The notes beneath the pieces were generated by a model, which saw only the letters and a program-made list of their open reading frames with translations, did not search any database and was not told the DNA's origin. 64,000 nt of DNA from Rhizobium rhododendri (lineage in GTDB: Bacteria; Pseudomonadota; Alphaproteobacteria; Rhizobiales; Rhizobiaceae), in contig NZ_CP117268.1 in the NCBI RefSeq assembly GCF_007000325.2, positions 248,001 through 312,000 of the forward strand, in the 5' to 3' direction. The first letter of the stretch is position 1. Each line of letters begins with the position of its first letter. Shown here piece after piece: positions 8,747 through 17,495 of the stretch. The position numbers were made by a program, and so were the translations under genes.

Positions 8747-9640
8747 ATGACCAAACGCATTGTGTTTACAGGCGGTACGGGGAAGGCCGGTCGTCACGCC
8801 GTTCCCCATCTGCTGGAAAAGGGATATTCCATTCTCAATGTCGACCTGAAGCCTCTCGACCTGCCGGGCGTTAATACGCTGATTACCGACATCACCGATA
8901 GCGGCCAGGTCTTCAACGCGTTGACCACGCACTTCGGGTTTGACGGCTACGACGATGGCGCCCCACCGTCTGCCCCCGATGCTGTCGTTCATTTTGCCGC
9001 CATTCCCCGCGTCATGATCGAGCCGGACAACAAGACGTTTTCGGCCAATGTCGTTGGAACCTACAACGTCATCGAGGCGGCCATGAAGCTGGGTGTCCGC
9101 AAGGTCATCATCGCATCGAGCGAGACCACTTACGGCGTCTGCTTTGCCGAAGGCGACAAGGATTTTCACAGTTTCCCGCTGGAAGAAGACTACGACAGCG
9201 ACCCGATGGACAGCTACGGCCTGTCGAAGGTCGTCAACGAAAAGACGGCACGGGCATTTTCGATGCGCTACAACGCCGACATTTACGCCCTGCGCATCGG
9301 CAACGTCATCGAGCCGCATGAGTATTCCAATTTCCCGGCCTACCTCGACAACCCAATGTCGCGCAAACGTAACGCCTGGAGCTACATCGATGCCCGCGAT
9401 CTCGGCGAGATTGTCCATCTCTGCATCGAGAAGGACGGCCTCGGCTATCAGGTCTTCAATGCGGTCAACGACACCATTACCGCAGACCTGCCGACTTCGG
9501 AGTTCCTTGCCAAATACTGCCCGCAAACTCCTGTAAAGCGTGAGATGGGAAGAGACGAAGCGCCGATTTCCAACCGCAAGGCTCGCGATGTCCTCGGTTT
9601 CCGGGAAGCGCACCCGTGGAAGAATTATGTGAAGCGCTGA
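8747..9640 (+). CDS. NAD(P)-dependent epimerase/dehydratase-family oxidoreductase
   Basis: Start ATG 8747 follows AAAGGAGATCTAC and gives 297 aa. It is an extended SDR: the Rossmann motif is TGGTGKAG near residues 8-14 and the catalytic YGLSK is visible at DSYGLSKVVNEK. It resembles sugar epimerases and uronate dehydrogenase-like enzymes. It is the last gene of the importer operon, so it probably acts on the imported compound, for example by oxidising an aldose to a lactone that feeds the tetronate enzymes (inference). No specific activity can be read from the sequence. Confidence 0.82.
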   Translation: MTKRIVFTGGTGKAGRHAVPHLLEKGYSILNVDLKPLDLPGVNTLITDITDSGQVFNALTTHFGFDGYDDGAPPSAPDAVVHFAAIPRVMIEPDNKTFSANVVGTYNVIEAAMKLGVRKVIIASSETTYGVCFAEGDKDFHSFPLEEDYDSDPMDSYGLSKVVNEKTARAFSMRYNADIYALRIGNVIEPHEYSNFPAYLDNPMSRKRNAWSYIDARDLGEIVHLCIEKDGLGYQVFNAVNDTITADLPTSEFLAKYCPQTPVKREMGRDEAPISNRKARDVLGFREAHPWKNYVKR

Positions 9641-9648
9641 ATTAATCC

Positions 9649-9681
9649 GGCCGGGGCTGATTTGCATTTTTAGCCTCGGCC
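9649..9681 (+). terminator. Candidate terminator after the tetronate importer operon
   Basis: GGCCGGGGCT (9649-9658) pairs with AGCCTCGGCC (9672-9681) with one G-U wobble and a 13-nt loop. It starts 9 bp after the epimerase stop codon. The downstream sequence is not a clear T-run, so the call rests on the stem and position. Confidence 0.45.
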
Positions 9682-9734
9682 AAATACCGTGCGAACAAGG
9701 AGCTTGATGGTCGCTCGATTGGCCAATCCTGACC

Positions 9735-10784
9735 ATGGCCGAAACGGGAATCCGCATAATGACAACACGGCGCCGCCTTCCCGACAGGAAGTCCAAGATC
9801 ACCCTGCGTGAAGTTGCGCTGCGGGCCGATGTGAGCGAATCGACCGTATCCCGCATCATGCGCAACCAGTCGCTGGTCGCCGACGCGACACGCGAAAAGG
9901 TCATGGAAACCGTACGGGCGCTTGGATATGTGCCGAACCGGATCGCAGGTTCGCTTGCGTCGCTTAACTCCCATCTGATTGGCGTGGTCATTCCCTCGCT
10001 GTCGAATATCGTCTTTCCGGAAGTCATCCAGGGCGTGCACGAGGCTCTGAAATCCTCGGATTTCCAGGCCGTCATCAGCACCACGGAATATGACATCGAC
10101 CGGGAAGAGGTGATGGTGCGTGGCCTTCTGGCCTGGAAGCCTGCTGCGATCCTTATTGCAGGATTCGATCACACCATGGCGACGCGACGGATGCTGGATC
10201 AGAGCGGCGTGCGCGTTGTCGAATTGATGGATATCGACAGTGCGCCGATCGACATCGCAGTTGGCATGTCGCACCGCCGGGCGGGTTACGCGATAGGGCA
10301 GCATCTGATCGCGCGAGGCTACCGTCATTTCGGCTATGTGGGCCATGACTGGGCGGCGGACCGCCGCGCGCGGCTTCGCTACGATGGGCTAAGGGAAGCC
10401 TTGGCTGAGGCTGGCCTGTCGATCGAGGCGCATGCGATTGCGGATGGTCCGAGCTCGGTCGGCACCGGTCGCGAGCAGACCAGGCATCTTTGTGCGGCGT
10501 CTGCCGAAATCGACGTGACGGTTTATTCCAATGACGACATGGCCGTGGGGGGCGTTTTTCATTGCCTGAGCGCCGGCATTTCCCTGCCCGACGACATGGC
10601 GATCTTCGGCTTCAACGGTCTCGAAATCGGCCGCGAACTGCCGCAGCCACTCTCGACGCTGCGCTCGAACCGTTTCATGATCGGCAAGAAGGCGATCGAG
10701 GCTATCCTGGAATCGCCGGAGCGATGCACCCGTCCGGTTGTCATCGACACAGGCTTTGAGATCTTCCCTGGCGCCACGGCCTGA
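9735..10784 (+). CDS. LacI-family transcriptional regulator
   Basis: The 349-aa product has the LacI helix-turn-helix near residues 22-45 (TLREVALRADVSESTVSRIM) and the hinge-helix region VPNRIAGSLASLNSHL. A periplasmic-binding-protein-like effector domain fills the rest (GVVIPSLSNIVFPEVIQG). It resembles GntR/IdnR-type regulators of sugar acid use. It lies directly downstream of the importer operon. Three related palindromes at 2995, 4805 and 4971 lie before the otn, ltnD and importer genes and are its likely operators. The effector is presumably a tetronate or pathway intermediate. Confidence 0.9.
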   Translation: MAETGIRIMTTRRRLPDRKSKITLREVALRADVSESTVSRIMRNQSLVADATREKVMETVRALGYVPNRIAGSLASLNSHLIGVVIPSLSNIVFPEVIQGVHEALKSSDFQAVISTTEYDIDREEVMVRGLLAWKPAAILIAGFDHTMATRRMLDQSGVRVVELMDIDSAPIDIAVGMSHRRAGYAIGQHLIARGYRHFGYVGHDWAADRRARLRYDGLREALAEAGLSIEAHAIADGPSSVGTGREQTRHLCAASAEIDVTVYSNDDMAVGGVFHCLSAGISLPDDMAIFGFNGLEIGRELPQPLSTLRSNRFMIGKKAIEAILESPERCTRPVVIDTGFEIFPGATA

Positions 10785-11018
10785 AGCGTGTAATCGCCTC
10801 GCGTTGGCCGGCGGTCTCATCACACGCGACATTCGTGGCGCACTCAACCTCAAAATCAAGTTAACTCGATGTAAATCATGATATTTTACCGCTTTTTGGC
10901 GGTCCGGTGAGCCATGATGCCCTGCTTCTAGTGTTTCAGTTTGCTCAAATGCATGAGGGACTGCCGTGTGAGTCTGTCCATGTCCCTCCTCGCCATGGAT
11001 CGGTGCGGCAAACGCTTT

Positions 11019-12725
11019 TCAGCGGCGACTTCCAGGGCTTGCACGGAGCTGCAGGTCTATCTGTCTTGCAGCGTCATCGAGTGCCACCCTGTCGGGTTTG
11101 ACCCCCGACAGGGCGTTGTGGATCTCTTCGCCGAGGATCCGCTCTATCGCCGTATACTGAGGGATATTTGGTCGCTGCCAGGTGTGCAGAAGGTTCTTTT
11201 TTGCCAGCTGGTCGACGAACCTGACGATTGGCGAGCTCGCCGCCGCCTCGGGGTCGGCGCTGACGGAAAAACGCGGCGCGATGGGAAAGCCGTTCTTGAC
11301 GTGAGCCTTCATCGCCTCGCGCGATGCCATCCAGGCGATGGCGTCGGCGGCAAGCTCAACCCGCTCTTCCGGCAGGTTGGTTGGAATGCAGAATAGAAAC
11401 CCGCCGATGGGCGAGGCGCGCGTGCCGCCGGGACCAGCGGGCTGGGGCAGATATTCGACCCGTCTCTTGACCACGGAATGGACATCGTATTCGAAACGCG
11501 CGGTGCGCATCGTCCAGAAATAACCGAGACTGGCCTTGCCGGTCATGAACACGTCGAGCGTCCGATCCCAAGCCATGTTGAGGATATCCGGCGGTGAAAT
11601 CTCGATCAGCCGGCGCATGAAATCCAGGGCCGCCAAACCGGAATCGGAGGAAATCGTGCAGTGCAACTGTTCGAGATCGACACCTTCCAGGGTAAAGCCG
11701 GCACGGGTCTTTCTAAGCGAGATTGTCGGCTGGCCGCAGGCGCCGAGGAAAAACATGAAGCTTGAAGCGATCGGCATGCCGCGCGCACCGTCCCACACTG
11801 CACCGTACATGCCGTGGTTCGGCGCGTGAAAATGGCGCCCGGCCGCGATGACGTCCTCGAAATTGCGCGGGAAATCTAGGCCTGCATCGGCAAACAGGTC
11901 CTTGCGCGCCGCCAGAATCTCGACCGTGCAGTAGCCGGGAACGCCATAATCCTGCCCGTCCCATCTCGCCGTCGACCAGATGGACGGGTGAAAATCGAGG
12001 GGATTGATGCCGGTCTTCTGGACCAGTGCGTCGATTGGGCGAATGATATCCTTTTCGACGAACTCGCCGAGCCATGGCATGTTGATGGCGATCACATCGT
12101 ATTCGGAGACTCTCTTCTTCCGGTTTTCCAGGGCCCTGTTGTACAGATCCGGAAGCGACAGGAGATCGAAGCTCTTCCGGGAGGCAAGGTTATTGCGGAA
12201 ATCGGCCCACATGTTGCGCATCGCAGAGAAATAATTGTCATTGTTGAGCAGGAAACGCAGTTCGATTTGGGATTCGGCACGTTTCTGCATGAGCCGCATC
12301 GGTGGAATGATGTGTGAGCCGAGAGGGGTGCCGCCAAAATAGTAGTCGTCCTCCTGCTCGCCGCTTCTGAGGCCGAGCGTCTGCGCAAGCAGGGACTTGG
12401 TCTTGCCGGCATAGACCTGGAACGCTTTCAGCAAGCTGTCGCTCGGCTGCAGCGCAAAGCTCTTGCCCGTCGTTCCCTTGGCGACCTTGAGAATATATCC
12501 GCTGTCGACGAGCCGGTTTATCAGACGCATGGACGTGGCATAGGGCAGTCCGGATTCCTGGCCCAGCGTCGAGATCGACACCGTCTGGCTGTGGATGTGG
12601 GACTTGATGAGATACATGACGATCCTCCAGACAGGATCTTCGTCAAAACCGACGACGACGTCCTGGAAAGGCCTGCGGGTCCTTTCCAGAAATTCGATCA
12701 CGCGCAGCATTTCGTATTCGTTCAC
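11019..12725 (-). CDS. Winged-helix DNA-binding domain fused to an ABC-type solute-binding domain; probable one-component regulator
   Basis: The 568-aa product has no signal peptide. Residues about 30-97 form a winged helix-turn-helix of MarR-like type, with VSISTLGQESGLPYATSMRL as the likely recognition region and a wing at KVAKGTTGKSFAL. From about residue 150 to 545 it resembles family 1 extracellular solute-binding proteins (maltose-binding type): YDVIAINMPWLGEFVEKDII, DGQDYGVPGYCTVEILAARK, GKASLGYFW and ADAIAWMASREAMK are typical segments. A cytoplasmic binding-protein domain joined to a DNA-binding domain suggests direct sensing of the imported compound. It lies downstream of a dehydrogenase gene and next to the divergent hydroxyquinol-type operon, which it probably controls. 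Confidence 0.8.
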   Translation of the reverse strand: MNEYEMLRVIEFLERTRRPFQDVVVGFDEDPVWRIVMYLIKSHIHSQTVSISTLGQESGLPYATSMRLINRLVDSGYILKVAKGTTGKSFALQPSDSLLKAFQVYAGKTKSLLAQTLGLRSGEQEDDYYFGGTPLGSHIIPPMRLMQKRAESQIELRFLLNNDNYFSAMRNMWADFRNNLASRKSFDLLSLPDLYNRALENRKKRVSEYDVIAINMPWLGEFVEKDIIRPIDALVQKTGINPLDFHPSIWSTARWDGQDYGVPGYCTVEILAARKDLFADAGLDFPRNFEDVIAAGRHFHAPNHGMYGAVWDGARGMPIASSFMFFLGACGQPTISLRKTRAGFTLEGVDLEQLHCTISSDSGLAALDFMRRLIEISPPDILNMAWDRTLDVFMTGKASLGYFWTMRTARFEYDVHSVVKRRVEYLPQPAGPGGTRASPIGGFLFCIPTNLPEERVELAADAIAWMASREAMKAHVKNGFPIAPRFSVSADPEAAASSPIVRFVDQLAKKNLLHTWQRPNIPQYTAIERILGEEIHNALSGVKPDRVALDDAARQIDLQLRASPGSRR

Positions 12726-12821
12726 GTCGGCCCTCCCGCCCGTCGCGTCATGACATATGGTCGTAGCTCTACCTGATCCTTTTGGCTAGGATCGGTGCAG
12801 TTCGGAACCAATGCCGGATGG

Positions 12822-13724
12822 CTATTTTTCGGAAGGGGGAGCAAGTCCGGCGAGGCGTTCCGATTGCTCGAACAGCACGAAGAAGTCCTTGTCGGCCTGG
12901 CCGCCGGCGTAGGCCGCCTCGTATTGCTGGCGGATCATCGATGCCAGATACATCGGAGTGTGATCGGCTCTTGCCGCATCCAGGATGAGGTCGAAATCCT
13001 TCATCATCTGGGATACGGAAAACGCCGGGTCGAAATTGCGGTTGACCAGCAAGTCCCGCTTGTAGGCGATCAGCGGTGAGGCGACGGCGCTCTCGCAAAT
13101 CACCGAAAGCATTGTCTCGACCGTGAGATTTCCCTTCAACCCGAGGGTGAGGGCCTCCCCGAGCAGCGCTGACGTTGCGCCGACGAGAGCATTGAGCACG
13201 AGTTTGAGGTAGCGTGCCTCCTCGGCCTCGCCGACATAAAAGCGGCGGGACGCAAAGCACTCGAACATCGGCTCCACGCGTTTGTAGGCCTCCTCAGGCC
13301 CCGAGGCCATGACTGACAGAGTTCCGGACGATGCGGTCGCGGTGCTGCCGGAAACGGGTGCGCGCAGGTAGGAAACGCCAAGCGCCGACATTGCCTCGTT
13401 GACTTCCGTAGAAATTGCCGGCGACACCGTGCTCATTTCGACCAGGATCTGTCCGGTCTTCATCGTGGTGGCCAGGCCACCCGGCGAGAAAACGAGCTCC
13501 CGCAGAACGGCATCGTTCGGGATTGTCAGGACGATGACGTCGGAAGCGGCTGCCAGATCTTCAAGCGAATGCGCCACATTGGCGCCCTCGGCAACGATGG
13601 TGGCGCGGTTTTCGGGCAAGGGCTCGTAGACGTGCAAGGCATAGCCGGCATCGAGAACGCGGCGGCTCATCGGGGCACCCATTTTACCTATGCCTGCCCA
13701 GCCTACTGTAAATCTCTCGCTCAT
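12822..13724 (-). CDS. HIBADH-family NAD(P)-dependent oxidoreductase
   Basis: Start ATG 13724-13722 (MSERFTVGWAGIGKMGAPMS) follows GGGAGAGGTCG and gives 300 aa; a longer in-frame start upstream lacks family similarity. The nucleotide loop is GIGKMG, the substrate loop RAPVSGSTATASSG, and the catalytic lysine lies in EEARYLKLVLNAL. It is the first gene of the leftward transcript that continues into the winged-helix/binding-domain regulator. It is divergent from the operon at 14073-22020, so it probably oxidises a hydroxy acid or semialdehyde of the same pathway (inference). Confidence 0.85.
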   Translation of the reverse strand: MSERFTVGWAGIGKMGAPMSRRVLDAGYALHVYEPLPENRATIVAEGANVAHSLEDLAAASDVIVLTIPNDAVLRELVFSPGGLATTMKTGQILVEMSTVSPAISTEVNEAMSALGVSYLRAPVSGSTATASSGTLSVMASGPEEAYKRVEPMFECFASRRFYVGEAEEARYLKLVLNALVGATSALLGEALTLGLKGNLTVETMLSVICESAVASPLIAYKRDLLVNRNFDPAFSVSQMMKDFDLILDAARADHTPMYLASMIRQQYEAAYAGGQADKDFFVLFEQSERLAGLAPPSEK

Positions 13725-14072
13725 CGACCTCTCCCTTATTCCCGACGACCAGCAGCGCCGGTTTGCCGATCCCTTGCCTGCGGGGGGAACGTGCGTGTCG
13801 ACCGATGCTCGGCATTCGACCGCATAAACTGTCTCCGTCCTCCCGGAGAAATTAATAGGACGAAGTCGGGATGGAATGCTTGGCAGAAAATATCCAATCC
13901 GGACAAATATAGGTTTGTCGGACATCGTGTTTATCCACTAGCTTCGTGACAGGATGGTCAGCCGTTCCCGGGAGGAACACGAACCGACAATTTTGCAAAT
14001 TGGCGCGCTTTACTTCGGTAATGCGGCACCGTTGCCTGTCGTCGATATTCGGGACTGGAGGAGGAGGATTGG
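13725..14072. promoter_or_regulatory. Divergent control region of the hydroxyquinol-type cluster
   Basis: This 348-bp gap separates two divergent transcripts. It contains the 15-mer at 13891-13905 that recurs at 22162-22176, and an inverted repeat GACAAA (13902-13907) / TTTGTC (13914-13919). The strong ribosome site GGAGGAGGAGG precedes the SDR start at 14073. No gene is evident. Confidence 0.5.
13891..13905. promoter_or_regulatory. Shared 15-bp motif, copy 1
   Basis: TATCCAATCCGGACA is identical to the copy at 22162-22176 in front of the importer operon. It partly overlaps the left arm of the GACAAA/TTTGTC inverted repeat. It is probably a binding site for a common regulator, most simply the winged-helix/binding-domain fusion encoded at 11019-12725 (inference). 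Confidence 0.45.
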
Positions 14073-14861
14073 ATGACTGAATCGCTAGAGGGCAGGGTCG
14101 TTATCGTCACGGGTTCCGGCAGGGGCATCGGCGCCGGTATTGCCGGCGACCTGGCATCCAAGGGCGCGAAAGTCGTCATTGCAGACCTTGTGGCAGCCAC
14201 CGCTGATGCCGTTGCTGCCACTATCAGGTCCGAAGGCGGCGATGCGCTCGGTGTTGCCGTGGACGTTTCGGACCGCTCGAGTGTCAAGGAATTGATTGCC
14301 CGGACCTTATCGCATTTCGGCCGGCTGGACGTGATGTTCAACAATTCCGGCATCAGCCAGACATGCCCCTTCCTCGATGTCACCGAAGACGATTTCAACC
14401 GCATCATGAAGGTCAATGGTCTCGGTGTTCTGATCGGCACGCAAGAGGCTGCCAAGACGATGATAGCCCAAGGTACAGGCGGTAAAATCATCAACACAGC
14501 CTCTATCGCAGGTAAGCAGGGCTATCCCTTGTTTGCGCATTATTGCGCATCGAAGTTCGCGGTGGTGGCCATCACGCAGGCCGCAGCAAGGGCACTTGCA
14601 GAGCACAAAATCACGGTCAACTGTTTTGGTCCGGGCGTTGTTGCGACGGAACTCTGGCAGCAGCTGGACCGGGAGTTCATGGAGCATGGCCTGACATCCC
14701 AGCCGGATCAGGCCATCAACGAATTCTCGCAGTCGATCTTGCTTGGGCGTGTGTCCGTGCCGAAGGATATCGCCGGCGTTACCACATTCCTGGCTTCGGC
14801 CGGATCCGACTACATCACCGGGCAGACGGTGATGGTGGACGGAGGAATGGTTCTGATCTGA
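14073..14861 (+). CDS. SDR-family NAD(P)-dependent dehydrogenase
   Basis: A classical 262-aa short-chain dehydrogenase. It has the TGSGRGIGAGIAG cofactor motif near residues 13-25, the NNSGIS motif, the catalytic serine in NTASIAGKQGY, YCASK, and the C-terminal TGQTVMVDGGM. The start follows GGAGGAGGAGGATTGG. It is the first gene of a rightward catabolic operon with two alcohol dehydrogenases, a Gfo/Idh/MocA enzyme and the hydroxyquinol ring-cleavage genes. It is likely to oxidise a secondary alcohol, but the substrate is not evident from the sequence. Confidence 0.88.
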   Translation: MTESLEGRVVIVTGSGRGIGAGIAGDLASKGAKVVIADLVAATADAVAATIRSEGGDALGVAVDVSDRSSVKELIARTLSHFGRLDVMFNNSGISQTCPFLDVTEDDFNRIMKVNGLGVLIGTQEAAKTMIAQGTGGKIINTASIAGKQGYPLFAHYCASKFAVVAITQAAARALAEHKITVNCFGPGVVATELWQQLDREFMEHGLTSQPDQAINEFSQSILLGRVSVPKDIAGVTTFLASAGSDYITGQTVMVDGGMVLI

Positions 14862-14968
14862 TGATATCGGGAGGTGCGGCCGCCACCCGCTGCTCCCACC
14901 TGAATGCTGGCAGCGAGAGCTCCTCGAGAGATTACCTCAACGCCGCCCCCACTGGAAAGGATTTCCGT

Positions 14969-16042
14969 ATGAAAGCCGTTCGATACTATTCGAAGAAAGA
15001 CATTCGCGTCGAAGACGTACCCGCTCCGTCCGGGCCGCTGGGCGATGACATGGTTCTCATCGAGCCGCTGGTTTGCGGCATCTGTGGAACCGATCTGCAT
15101 GAATATATTGCCGGACCGATCGTCACGCCGAGCACGCCGCACGTCTATTCCGGCGCGGTCCTGCCGCAGATCCTCGGGCACGAACTGTCTGCCCGGGTCC
15201 TGGCTGTCGGCAAGAACGTGACGCACGTCGCGCCGGGATCGCGCGTCTCGATCCAGCCGCTGATCTCGCCCCGCGACGACTATTACGGTCGCCGGGGACT
15301 GTATCATCTCAGCGAGAAAATGGCCTGCTTCGGCCTGTCCTGGGAATGGGGCGGCATGGGGGAACAGGCGGTCGTCAACAGCTACAATGTCTTTCCGGTG
15401 CCGGACAGCGTCAGCGATGTGCAGGCAGCCATGATCGAGCCTGCAGCGGTTGCTCTCTACGGCGTCGATCGTGGCGGCGTGGAGGCAGGCAGCACTGTGC
15501 TGGTCTCCGGCGTCGGCCCGATTGGTGCGCTGGTGCTGCTTGCGACGCGGGCAGCCGGTGCGACGACCATTTTCGTTTCCGAACTAAACCCGAACCGCCG
15601 CGCCCTTGCCAAGAAGCTGGTGCCGGAAGCGATCGTCTTCGATCCGCGCGAAGTGGATGCCGAGGCGCTGTTCCGCGAGCACACCGAGGAAGGCGTCGGC
15701 GTCGACGTGGCGCTCGAATGTGTCGGGGCGGAGGCTTCGCTTAACCTCTGTGCCAGGGCCGTCAAGCGTCAGGGTACGGTCGTGCAGGTTGGTCTGCACG
15801 TCAAGCCGGCGGCTATCGATGCGATGCTTTGGGCCCTGAAGGACATCACCGTCGAGGCGACCTGGTGCTACCCAGTGACGATCTGGCCAAGGATCGCGCA
15901 GATGATTGGTTCCGGCATCTTTCCGGTCGAGCAGATCGTCACCGCGCAGATTTCTCCGGACGACGTCGTCGAAAAGGGCTTCGAGGCGCTGCTCGATCCC
16001 AATGCGTCCCACATGAAGATACTCGTCAACATGAAGGCTTGA
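14969..16042 (+). CDS. Zinc-dependent MDR alcohol dehydrogenase (butanediol/sorbitol dehydrogenase-like), lacking the structural-zinc cysteines
   Basis: Start ATG 14969 follows GGAAAGGATTTCCGT and gives 357 aa. Catalytic-zinc residues are present: Cys in VCGICGTDLHEY, His-Glu in ILGHELSA, and Glu in AAMIEPAAVAL. The cofactor loop is VLVSGVGPIGAL. The usual four-cysteine structural zinc lobe is replaced by SPRDDYYGRRGLYHLSEKMA, which has no cysteines. The enzyme probably oxidises a polyol or diol with NAD. It lies between the SDR gene and an SDR remnant in the catabolic operon. Confidence 0.88.
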   Translation: MKAVRYYSKKDIRVEDVPAPSGPLGDDMVLIEPLVCGICGTDLHEYIAGPIVTPSTPHVYSGAVLPQILGHELSARVLAVGKNVTHVAPGSRVSIQPLISPRDDYYGRRGLYHLSEKMACFGLSWEWGGMGEQAVVNSYNVFPVPDSVSDVQAAMIEPAAVALYGVDRGGVEAGSTVLVSGVGPIGALVLLATRAAGATTIFVSELNPNRRALAKKLVPEAIVFDPREVDAEALFREHTEEGVGVDVALECVGAEASLNLCARAVKRQGTVVQVGLHVKPAAIDAMLWALKDITVEATWCYPVTIWPRIAQMIGSGIFPVEQIVTAQISPDDVVEKGFEALLDPNASHMKILVNMKA

Positions 16043-16081
16043 CCGGAGCACTGACCATTGGATTTCGGCGGCCGCATTTAG

Positions 16082-16168
16082 GAGGCGGTCGCATTGGTAA
16101 CTGCCGAAGCCATCGGCCGCGTTATGGGTCAATTTCCGATGATAGACGGCGGCTATTCGATCGCCTGA
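16082..16168 (+). pseudogene. C-terminal remnant of an SDR gene
   Basis: The open stretch 16082-16168 translates to a tail ending GQFPMIDGGYSIA and a stop, which matches the final strand and C-terminus of short-chain dehydrogenases (consensus TGQ..x.DGGYSIA). A stop codon at 16079-16081 precedes it, and no SDR body lies upstream in this frame. I read it as the last trace of a deleted dehydrogenase gene inside the operon. It is too short for a firm family-level call. Confidence 0.5.
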
Positions 16169-16187
16169 ACAACGAAGAGGTTTTGTC

Positions 16188-16472
16188 ATGCACTATATCG
16201 TTCACTGCCTGGACCATCCGGGCGCCGTGGAAAAGCGGCTTGCCAACTATGAAGCGCACAAGGCCTATCTCGGGGCCGCAAAGACCAAGACAATCATTTC
16301 GGGGCCTCTCCTCGCCGATGACAACGAAACGATGATCGGTTCGCTGTTCCTGTTTGAGGCAGACACCATCGAAGAGATCGTGGCTTTCAACAAGGCCGAT
16401 CCGTTCACGGCAGCCGGCGTCTGGAAGTCGGTGAATATCCATCCCTTCAGCAAGCGGGTGGACAACAGATGA
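16188..16472 (+). CDS. YciI-family protein
   Basis: A 94-aa ferredoxin-like-fold protein with the family pattern Asp-x-Pro-Gly...Arg...His (HCLDHPGAVEKRLANYEAHK) and a C-terminal VWKSVNIHPF. The conserved Asp and His form the putative active dyad of the YciI family. One characterised member, TftG, removes chloride from 5-chlorohydroxyquinol in the hydroxyquinol pathway of 2,4,5-T degradation, so the pairing with the nearby dioxygenase and maleylacetate reductase is notable. It overlaps the next gene by 4 bp (ATGA). A dehydration or isomerisation step is plausible, not shown. Confidence 0.88.
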   Translation: MHYIVHCLDHPGAVEKRLANYEAHKAYLGAAKTKTIISGPLLADDNETMIGSLFLFEADTIEEIVAFNKADPFTAAGVWKSVNIHPFSKRVDNR

Positions 16473-17482
16473 CAATGATCGAAAACAAGCCGGTGCTTGC
16501 GGCCATCGTCGGCCTCGGCTGGTGGGGCAAGAAGATGGCGACACTGGTCAATGCCGGGGGTGCGGAAATGCACTTCGTTCGTGCTGTCGATCCGAGCCCG
16601 GAGGCAGAAAGCTTCGCCGGCGAAATGGGCCTGCAATTCTCCCCGGATCTCGCCGATGCGCTGGCTGATCCCGACATCGAGGCTGTTGTCCTCGCAACGC
16701 CCCACTCCCTACACCAGAAGCAGATTGCCGAGGCAGTGGCTGCCGGCAAGCACGTGTTCTGCGAAAAGCCGCTGGCGATGACCAGGAAGGATGCCGAAAC
16801 CTCTGTGGCGTTGTGCCGGGATGCCGGGCTGGTTCTCGGTATGGGCCACGAGCGTCGTTTCGAGCCGCCGATTGCCGAGATCCTCGAGGCGGCAAATAGC
16901 GGCAAGCTCGGTCGTCTGCTGCAGATCGAGTCCAATTTCAGCCACGACAAGTTCCTCACGCTCGATCCGTCGAACTGGCGGCTGAACGCGGAGCAGGCGC
17001 CTGCCGGTGGCATGACGGCAACCGGCATCCATCTGACCGACCTATCGGTGAAGCTGATGGGGCCCGCAAAAGATGTCCGTGTCATCTGCGAGAACCTCGC
17101 TTCGGAGATCCCGCAGGGGGATACGATGAGCGCCCATATCCGCTTCGAAAACGGCGGTTCAGCCTATGTGTCCGCGACGCTGGCCACACCCTTCATCTCG
17201 CGGTTCGCGGTGTTCGGGACGTTGGGTTGGATCGAGGTACGCGACAAGGCGCACGTCGAGTCGCCGGACGGCTGGATCGTTACCGAGGGTTGGAAGGGCA
17301 AGCCCATCACCGTGCGCGAAGTCGCACCGGCCGAGCCGGTTCGTGACAACCTGCGAGCTTTTGCCCGAGCCGTGCGCGGCACCGATCCATATCCGATCAG
17401 CGGCGAGGAGATGATCAACAACATCGCGCTTCTCGAAGCGATTATCCGCTCCGCACGCTCCGGCGTCGTCGAGCAACTTTGA
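16469..17482 (+). CDS. Gfo/Idh/MocA-family oxidoreductase
   Basis: The product is 337 aa, with the N-terminal Rossmann motif VGLGWWGKK and the family-defining EKP motif in HVFCEKPLAM, followed by a C-terminal alpha/beta substrate domain. Family members include inositol dehydrogenase, the rhizopine protein MocA and sugar oxidoreductases, which oxidise ring hydroxyls with NAD(P). It is translationally coupled to the YciI gene and followed 13 bp later by an alcohol dehydrogenase. Its presence is one reason to suspect that the pathway substrate is a cyclitol or other polyhydroxylated ring. Confidence 0.9.
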   Translation: MTMIENKPVLAAIVGLGWWGKKMATLVNAGGAEMHFVRAVDPSPEAESFAGEMGLQFSPDLADALADPDIEAVVLATPHSLHQKQIAEAVAAGKHVFCEKPLAMTRKDAETSVALCRDAGLVLGMGHERRFEPPIAEILEAANSGKLGRLLQIESNFSHDKFLTLDPSNWRLNAEQAPAGGMTATGIHLTDLSVKLMGPAKDVRVICENLASEIPQGDTMSAHIRFENGGSAYVSATLATPFISRFAVFGTLGWIEVRDKAHVESPDGWIVTEGWKGKPITVREVAPAEPVRDNLRAFARAVRGTDPYPISGEEMINNIALLEAIIRSARSGVVEQL

Positions 17483-17495
17483 CAGGGAGAGTGTC

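Noticed and set aside
8519..10096. 525-codon minus-strand open frame across the epimerase and lacI genes
   Set aside because: It is antisense to two well-supported genes and has no recognisable domain.
10888..10903. Short hairpin ACCGC / GCGGT between convergent lacI and the winged-helix fusion gene
   Set aside because: Only a 5-bp stem; too weak to call a terminator by eye.
11087..11113. Perfect 10-bp stem CCCTGTCGGG / CCCGACAGGG
   Set aside because: It lies inside the coding sequence of the winged-helix/binding-domain protein (near its 3' end), so I do not call it a terminator; it may be chance in GC-rich coding DNA.
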